From Sphacelaria rigidula (Eukaryota > Phaeophyceae > Sphacelariales), in NCBI GenBank assembly GCA_964200075.2, contig CAXNAA020000187.1:1-24878 (forward strand): a DNA stretch of 24,878 bases. The letters are read 5' to 3'. The number at the start of each line of letters is the position of its first letter. The stretch's first letter is position 1. The position numbers were made by a program, and so were the translations under genes. Of the stretch, positions 11,901 to 20,900 are shown piece after piece. The notes beneath the pieces were generated by a model. It was not told the origin of the DNA, searched no databases, and worked only from the letters and a program-made list of their open reading frames with translations.

Positions 11901-14900
11901 CTCTACCGCGAGGTTTGAGCCGAGTGACTAGTATCTTAGGAAGCATGTTGCACAAGCGGTCTCGATACCCGGTCACGAAGAGGATGCATTCACCACGGGC
12001 ACCAAGACCCGACCATGATGTGATGGGTAAAGTCTCGGAACGAAAAGGGTCGTCGCTTTTCCCAAATACAGCACAAAGCAAGGTAGACTGGGTGTGTGAT
12101 GCTCCGAAAATACTCCTTTCTGCGTTCACAGCATTACTGAAGTAAAACCAGGTGTGCGATGCTCCGAAAACCCGAGCGCCAGAGGTGATTGTTGCGCCGA
12201 GTTCCATAACGTCACTTGTTTTATTTCGCTCCCGAGGCATAACATCAAAAATGTTGGGGGTTGAGCACGATTCATGAGGTCAATAGATCGTTCCCCCCCC
12301 CGCCCGAGCTGGAATATGAGTCGGAAAAATAACTCCGTACACTCCGCGGAAAACCAGCGCGTCTCCCATGCTAGAGATGATGTGAAATCAGCATGCACAC
12401 AAACGCTGGCAGAGCAACGCACCATCATTCGCAGTCGCCGGACCAAGCACTACCCCTGTGTGGCTCGCATCCAGATCCTCATAAATCAAAGCTCAAAAGA
12501 CTCTCGCACAACCACTCGCGTATCCTGACACGCACCTGTGCTTGTAGTTGTCCTTGGAGACCAGCCTGCCATTGCTCTTGATCTCCTCGCACAGAGCCTT
12601 GTCTGCCTCCTTCACATACTGCCCCGCGTACTTGCCCACCTCTGACGTGAAAAGCCTTCACTCGATTTGTCACACATCGTCACAATAAACTGCGGAGGTC
12701 AATGTTTCCATCAAATTTCATGAGGGTATCGAGACGACACCCACAGCACGCGGTAGTCAACCTGCACCGCATATTCCAGCTTTCAAGACTTCATGTTTAC
12801 ACAAACTGGGGGGGGGGTCCAACGTTTCACTATTTAGCGTGTGCTCACCCGTTCGAGTCCACTGGGCACGGGATATCTTCTCCCTTATCGATGACGCCAT
12901 GCGCCAGGCAGACCCGGTAATCATCCTCTCCGAACGCCGGTGCCTTGAGGGGTAAGAGAGCGAACGGATGACAGGTACAGGCAAGTATCATTGATCGTCT
13001 CGTTCGCGGATCGAATGACATGAACCATTAAACATGTTAGCTTAGTTTCTTGACGAGATGTGGAACGAATTTTCATCCAGTCACACGAGGTATCACGAGT
13101 GTTGACAATTTGGGAAAATGGCATCCTTTTATCCGGAGTTCCCTCAACATATGACATACTGGCTATGCCGGTACCAACATTCCGCACAGCAAGATCGTGG
13201 AAAAGACTCCGCTTTGATTTCGTACGAAGAACGCCCTGAGCAAATTAACCGCAGTGCAGACTGATGATATGTCGCGCTTTAGCTGACCCTTCCAGGGGTC
13301 CAACCACGGTCGCATAGTAGACGTACCTCAGAAAAGCAATACTGAAACCCCCCCTGATAAGAGCCGCTCAGCATGTTAATCCTATTATACGAGGGCAACA
13401 CGGGGAACAGTCAGAGAACCTACAGCCATTGGCTCTCATGATGAAGAATCAAGCCGTTTCCTTTGTGAAAGGTTTTCATCATCCTGTTCCCTGTCCCAGA
13501 GTTGTTTTCACCCAGCATCGCACGAATGGTTCAACTTCAACGTCCACAAATGCAGCGCATGGTGAACGGCACAGATGTCAAAAAACGGTCTGCCGTCCCT
13601 TCATGTACGGCGCCCGTGTCACAAGTCTACCAGTAGATCGGCGAATATGTTCAACTGCGGACGAACAGTTATTTGTGCGGGCTCTCGACTGCTGTATGGA
13701 AATTGGGGGACCACGTGAGCAGGAGGCCGAACTCATCCTCGTGTGCTCAACAGTGATCAAAATATGTTGAGGATAGCTCGATGATGCTTCGCCAAACTTG
13801 GGGCACAACGTTAGGCACATCCGAAACAGGAAGTCGCCCTTCGGCTGAGAGGATCCAGTATCTTACAGATATCAATAACGGCAACGGCAACGACGACAGC
13901 CAGAAGGATAAAGACACAAGCGAGAACGACGTTTACCTGGTGAACGATGCCCGTACCGCTGTCATTCGTCACGTAGCTGTCGGAACACACCACAAAAGAC
14001 GTGGCACGGTTGGCGTAGAAGTCGAACATCGGTTCGTACGCCATACCCACCATCGTCGAACCCTTGACCGTCTCCAGTTCTGGAACGTGGGCGCACGTAT
14101 GAAACGGTTCGGGAGCAATTAATCATCAGCGTTGTGATCATCTGATGGCGAATGTGACAAGAAAACGTCAACCGCACGAATGAACCAACAAATATGCGGC
14201 AGTCTACTCCATCTCACTCCCGAAAGTCACCAAATTAGGTTCGTCCTCCGGAGTATCAGTCTCCGATGCAGACGATTGTGTCGGGCACTCATCATGATGG
14301 GTAACAGACATGCGTGACACAATCGGTCCCAGAAGGACACCGACTGCGGACTCCGACGTTATAATGCACAGCTAAGGGGTCCACCGAATTCACCACTCAG
14401 AGCAAATTCCGATGTGCCCCAGGTTTGATGTTGTGACTGCTGGACCTGGGCAACGACGGGCTGTGCAGGCCCAAGTTCAAGATGAGCGAGTTTGATCAAG
14501 CATCCTCGCAAGCGGTATCCGGCCACGTTGTAAAATGGGAGTCCGCCTCGTCAACGTTTGGCAGGCTAGATTAACCACCAAAAATTTGGGGATAAAACCT
14601 TCTCAGGAATACGAACACAGCTAATGAGTGAAAAAAGAACAGCGCTCAGACATCCAAGGAAGATTGGTGCCCCAGGCTCAAACACAGCCCGGCTGGGCGT
14701 GTGAGCGTCGGCGAGATCACTGCGAATGATTTATGGGAAATATACCGTCATCATTGCGCTAATTCTTGTTTTTTTCATCACCCCGCGAATTCGCCCGGCG
14801 TCACTTGTCCCTGAAAACATGTTCGAACGGCAGCATGAGATATCGGAGCAAGACCAGAACCAGAGCGTCACGTGACACGGTTAAATCCAGTGAACCACAG

Positions 14901-17900
14901 AGTGGTCAGGTTTGCGCGACAGAAACGCTGGGATATCCAAAACGTTCGATGCCCAACGCTCGAACATTTACCGCTGTGCGGTGCGTGTGGGTGTCGGCAC
15001 GGTCATTTGCGAATGATTGACTGAGGATGGCATACGCGTGAGACCACAATCGTGGTTGATGGTGTAGCACCGTCCTAGATAGAATTAGGTTCCTGTTCTA
15101 GGGGAGCATGAACACACCCCACCGCTTCCAACCCCTCGATCGAGAGGTGGTCGATGGCAATCCTGTGCGCGTTGAAGGCTGGTTATATCATCCTTCCAGT
15201 CCAGGTGTTGGGACTTGAAAGTACTCTTTCCGCAACGCTACTGGAACGCCACCCTGGGATAGGAATGCGTCTCACGTCTCACGCTCCTCACCTTCCATAA
15301 GATCCGCCTTCATCGCGGGCTTGTACTTCTTCGTGTTCATTACTGGGTATAGCTGGGACAAGCGCTCGGCACCGCAGTAGTATACCTTCCCGCTCTTTTT
15401 ATCCCTGAAATGTGGTGCGCAAACAGTGTCCAGTCAAACGTCAACAGTCGCGAGCCGTGAAGCAGACACACGGGGAATCGATGTCAGTCGTCTCAAACTA
15501 GTGCATCTCCCGTGGAAAATGAGCGTATCCCGACTTTTACTTGTGAAAACCACTCAGATGGCAATTGCGTTACTTGTAACCCGAGAGTGAAGAGCAGCTT
15601 GCGTTTCCATCGGCTCGGTACCATCGAGAGTTCAGGACGTCGAAAGACACGGCGCTCAAATACTACTCGGCGCTCAATTACTACACACAGCGGCATCGCC
15701 AAAGCGGCGTATCGCAGGAGATAGTACCGAGACAAGGAGGGAAGGCACGCATGTAAAACTCTTGGGCTAACGTAGGGGGAATAGTCCACATTAGTAAAAG
15801 TCGTACGCAGTCAAAATGATGGCCTTGGGCTCTCAATTGTAGTGCGACTGCGTGTTGATGTCGACCGTGGAGGCGGCATCTGTTCAATTTCAGGGGTATT
15901 TTCGACGGCCCTCCGGTCGTCGATATATCCGGTCAATATCATCATCCAACCCACAGGCCGAGTCGAGAGGTCTCAGCCACTATTGTTGGGTCCATAATGT
16001 TCCTCCCCGACAAACATCTTCTCCTGATGACACCTCTCGAGAGTTGAGTTCTTACAGCAAGACTATAAATTGGATTCGTATGTCGAGCGTGGTTCACAAA
16101 TCCGAGATATGGCGATGGAAGAAGAGCTGATAGAAGCTCTTCCTCTCACCGCCCTCAGGCTTGCTTGTTATGGCGCCCTCTGTTTCACCAGTTGCTTTTG
16201 GCCGCCTTGTGCGCCGCAAACGCCATTTCTCCGGGGCTGAGCACACGGCCGCCCCGGAGCTTTACGGGCGAGGCAGTGACTCTAATAGGCGGCCGAGTAC
16301 CGTTTCCCATGTTGGTTCCAACAGACCTCAAAGACGTATCCCGCCGTCGCATGAAGATCATATGAGGTGAACATAGGGAGAGAAAACTCTCACTGCATCA
16401 TTACATCAGCTCAGAGCTTGTTCACAAGCCATGGCGCTGTAATCTCGAACTATGGCGCCCTGCCAACTGGTCTCGGATGGCATGGCTGTCATATTGTTCA
16501 AGTGTTGACTAGATCCGGGAAGAACTTCCCAGAAAGAGCCCATCCCTTCGATTTCGTGCTCTTTTCAAAAAAGCTGTCAGATACACTCCCCATCATCAGA
16601 TACTCCATCATCAGATATGTATATGTACGCATGTTCCGTTCACACTAAGCACTCAGATTGTATGTCAAAAGTCTGAAACCCCCAAGCCCGATATCGAGCA
16701 GTGCGGGGATCCTTGACGTATATGACCTCAGCGTTCAATCTCACCTGAGCTTGATGTAGTCAAACTCTGCGTTGACACAAAGAGCCAGGTTAGAGGGTAA
16801 GGTCCACGGCGTTGTTGTCCAAGCCAACAAGCTCGTCTGCAAGCGTTGACGAGGAAAGCAAGGTGCGAAGAAAGGGCAAAGTCAAACACCAATGCTCGAG
16901 ATGAGCGCTAGTTGAAGGAAATGCCCATCGATTCTCAACGTTGTCGACGTGGAAGGGAGGTCGACCGCGCACGGCAGACGAGGGCGGTTCGAGATTACAT
17001 GAAAGAATTTGTTCGGGTAGTTTTCACCATCGAGGTACAGTCCGGTTCCGGCTACGAAGGACGGCTTTTCTGCAGTCCCTCGAGAAGATGGCCGCAAAAG
17101 GTTGCCATAGATTTATCTTCTATTCAGTATACAACACCTGAACGGCTTGTTTTCTCGCGTACATACGGGGGTACCGAATCCGACAACAGTATTTTTCCCG
17201 ACGTGGCAACACCATGGCTTTGCGTTTACCACCGACTGGTGCACCATGCTGCAGATATCGGGCGTGGTTTACACCCCTGAAATTAGACATGAAGGGCGAG
17301 TTAAGAAACCTCGAAGTCCCTCCACGTCGTCAGGTGTGCTTGTCATCGCGCTCGCTGTTCCAACAGTTTATCTCGGCCGCCTTGTGCGCCGCAAACGCCA
17401 TTTCCTCGAGGGTAAGCACACAGCAACCCCCGAGGCTTTACGGGCGAGGCAGTGACTCTAATAGGCGGCCAACCGTCAGGGTTAAACCCCAACAGGGATC
17501 TCGGGTTTTGTTCAAGGTTGTAAAACTAAACTGGAACGAAGAGTTTCAGACAAATTTGTTGTGACTGAACTGTGTCAAATCGTGACGTCGAGGTGTGACG
17601 GTACGGATGGTGGCTACCGTCACGGGGGAAGAGCTGCCGTGTTCTTCATTATAATGAAACAATGACCCAGAAGCAGATCAAACGGGGAACCCTGCGAGCA
17701 GTCTGTGTACCCAGTACCGACGTGAAAATTTGTGATGGTAATCAAGGATGGAAATTTCCACGAACTGTCGAAACGAAAGTTGGTGATTTCTAATTTGAAC
17801 GTCTTGCTCACACACGTGCCTTCCCGGTCTTCTTCAAAACGTACCTCCGGGTCGTCTTTGAGGGGAAAGGACACAACCACCGCGGGATCCGACACGTCCT

Positions 17901-20900
17901 TGTAGTTCAACCCTGCCTCGAAGTTACTGAGCGGTGTGGCGCAGGCCGTCGAGAAAGGCATGACCTTGTATCCGCGGTAGACGAGACCCTTCTCGTGCAG
18001 GGTCTTAAAAACCCACCACACGCTTTCCATAAACCAAGGGTCCTGTTTCCGGAAGCAAATCAAGCACATAATAATGAGACAAATTCAATATTTCCATATT
18101 TGACGGGTACAAGCGTATGTGAAGCTAGGTCAATTCATCGCCTCCTGAAAACGACACCCGGAAGAATTGGAAATCCTCCGGATCCTTGTCGTAGCCACCT
18201 CACCATGGTTTTGTAGTCGTTTTGGAAGTCGATCCACCGTCCCAAACGCTTGATCGTAACTTCCCACTCCTTCGAGTAGCGCGTCACGATGCTACGGCAG
18301 TGCTGGTTGTAGGTCTTGATTCCCATCTCAAGGACCTGGTCGCGGTGTTTGATGTTGAGCGCCTGATCGATCTCGTATTCCACCGGCAGACCGTGACAAT
18401 CCCAACCGGCTCGTCGAGAGACGTAGTGACCCGACTGGTGGGCGTATCGCGTCACGGCATCCTTGATGGTGCCTGGACATACAAGGGTTACCAACATTAC
18501 CCAACAGTTAGCTGCAGTTTCCCGGCCCATGCTGGAACTCAACGCCCTCGCATTCCTTTGGTTGATACGTCGAAAGTAGTACATCACGTACGCACGTCAT
18601 GAGTGACTGCACACATTTCGGAATAAAATGCGAATATCAACTGAAACCGCGGTGCTCGGAGAGGACGAGCCGCAGCCTCACAACAACGAGCGGAAAAAAG
18701 AGGCACACGCGCACTTCCGTGCATTCCGCAGTGGGGGGATTTGGGAGTATCACAATAGATGTGCTCCTGCGCGGTCTACATCTCTACAACACTGCTTGGT
18801 GTGAGGCTAGTAGGTTCACCCCCTGCGGAAAGAGCGGCGATCTGGTTCGCAGAAGTCACTCAAACGATTTCACATTTGCATGGCTACACTGGCTCGTTCA
18901 TATCCGACGGTCACTGCTCAAGTGAAGGTGATGCCAGCTCGGCATGGAGTCGACGTTGAGCATTCCACAGCCCACACAAAATGCATGCTCTCACGCACTC
19001 GCAGGTTTTACATTTAGTATTTCAAAACCACATCTATCGCTGACACACTGGCATCAACACCACGCAGGGTGATGTAAGATTGAACGGTTGGCCGACACTG
19101 GCGGATGACAGCAGATCTTCTCTGATTATCCTGGGCACGAAGCTGAGGGGCCACAGTTATGTTCGGTTTCACACGGAAGAATCTTACCGTGGGCGGCAAA
19201 AAAATGTGTGCCTTCCAGGACGAAGCGGACATGAGACGATAGCTCAGTTCAAACTTCCAGCCTGCTTAGAATGCGCACTGTGCGGAGACAACTTGAACGA
19301 ACACAGGCGGGATCGAGTTCCCGCAGCTACTGCGGCCCGTGTATACCATGACAGAAAACATACGTTTATTCGGACACCACGGCAGACTTTTACGCTCATC
19401 AGCCGTCATGGTACGGGGCCATTCCCGAGATATCAAGATTATTAAGGGACATTCGTGAACTGTTCATCCTAGACTAGTGTGCCATCGCCTCGGGGCAGCG
19501 CCAGCCTTGGGAATATCAAGAGGCGGGTCTGCACGGTAAGCAAAGGCATCCGCGTACCTGCCACCCGTCCCACCCGAAAATGGGCGGGACGAGGGAGGCG
19601 TCCACGGTCTTTCATGTTCCTGCGTTTTCAGAGTTGCGTTCACGGCGACGCCGGCTCCGTCCAAACAAAGTTTGACGAAGACAGCGGGCTAACGCAGCCT
19701 CAAGTTTCTGACAGGGTTTCGTTGAAACAATCATGGTACGCTCCCACGTGAATACACGCAGAAAGAGAACAAGACGATGCGGGTATGGCAGCTCCTGGAC
19801 GATCAAGGACTACAAACATTTCTCAGCATCCGTACACCCCTCCACCTAGATGACACCGTTTTTTTGCACGTTTTACGGATCATTAGCGATCCGTTCATAA
19901 AAGTAGTGCTGATCAGAAATTAAATGAGACGGATGATATGTAACAAGGTAATCTTCGGGGTTAAACATGTCTAGGTGACACCATCTCACCGGCGAGAATG
20001 TGCCCGTAATGGGGCAGCCCTGTGGCGAACGGTGGCCCATCGTAGAAGGTGAACTCCGGCCGTCCTTCACTGAGCCTCAAGGTCTCTTTAAACGTGCCAT
20101 TTTCCTCCCACGACGCCTTGTTTTTCATCGATCACGTGAAGAGAGTCCCAGTCATTTCTCAGAACACAAGAATTTTGTGGAGTTGATATATCGGGCTGCG
20201 ATGTGTCTACGGTTGATTTCACTTGGTTCGAGTGTAGACAGGCCAAAGCCGCATCTTCAGTGGGGCTGACAACGCCGTGGGCTCATGGGGAGCGCAGAAA
20301 GCAATTTCGTTCAAATCGGCGTCAACGCCGCACTTCGCCTGGGGAATCTCGTGCGTCTCCCTTGCCCGAGAGTACTTGGTACGCCTCCGGTTGGGGTTGG
20401 GGTTAAAGTCAACGATAGCTGTCAAATGTGTCAACCACGAAAGGACTGCAGCGGCGACGCCGGTTCCACCACCTCCATGAGTGAGTCAAAACGACAGGGC
20501 AATCAAGATCGAAATGCGGGAAAATCAGTCAGATTGCGAAACGAAAAGCGGACCCACCACGGACGAACTGGGGCTTCCATGTGCTGTTTATGCGTCTGGA
20601 GCAACAGCAAACACCTGATAAAACTGTTAGCTGATGTACGTGACGTTGGATGCGGTGAGATCGGTCAAGAAGGATAGCGAAAGGCGACAGAAACACCCAC
20701 TCGGACCACGAATAACTCATCCGAATATTTCACAGACCAAGCTGCGAGGCATTGATATCCGAGTTCCAGGTGGTATCGGTGCCACTTGTTCCACATACGT
20801 CATGGAGTTGAGCGGAGGGTGTAAGTAATTTTCAAGAGCGACCAAAGTGTGCCATCGCCTCGGGGCAGCGCCAGCCTTGTGATCGGTAATAGAGGCAAGT

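Noticed and set aside
16200-16294. tRNA or known ribozyme in the structured repeat
   Set aside because: The closing stem and hairpin recall a tRNA-like fold, but there is no T-loop GGTTCGA-type box B, no anticodon arm, and no hammerhead CTGANGA/GAAA or other ribozyme core I could place.
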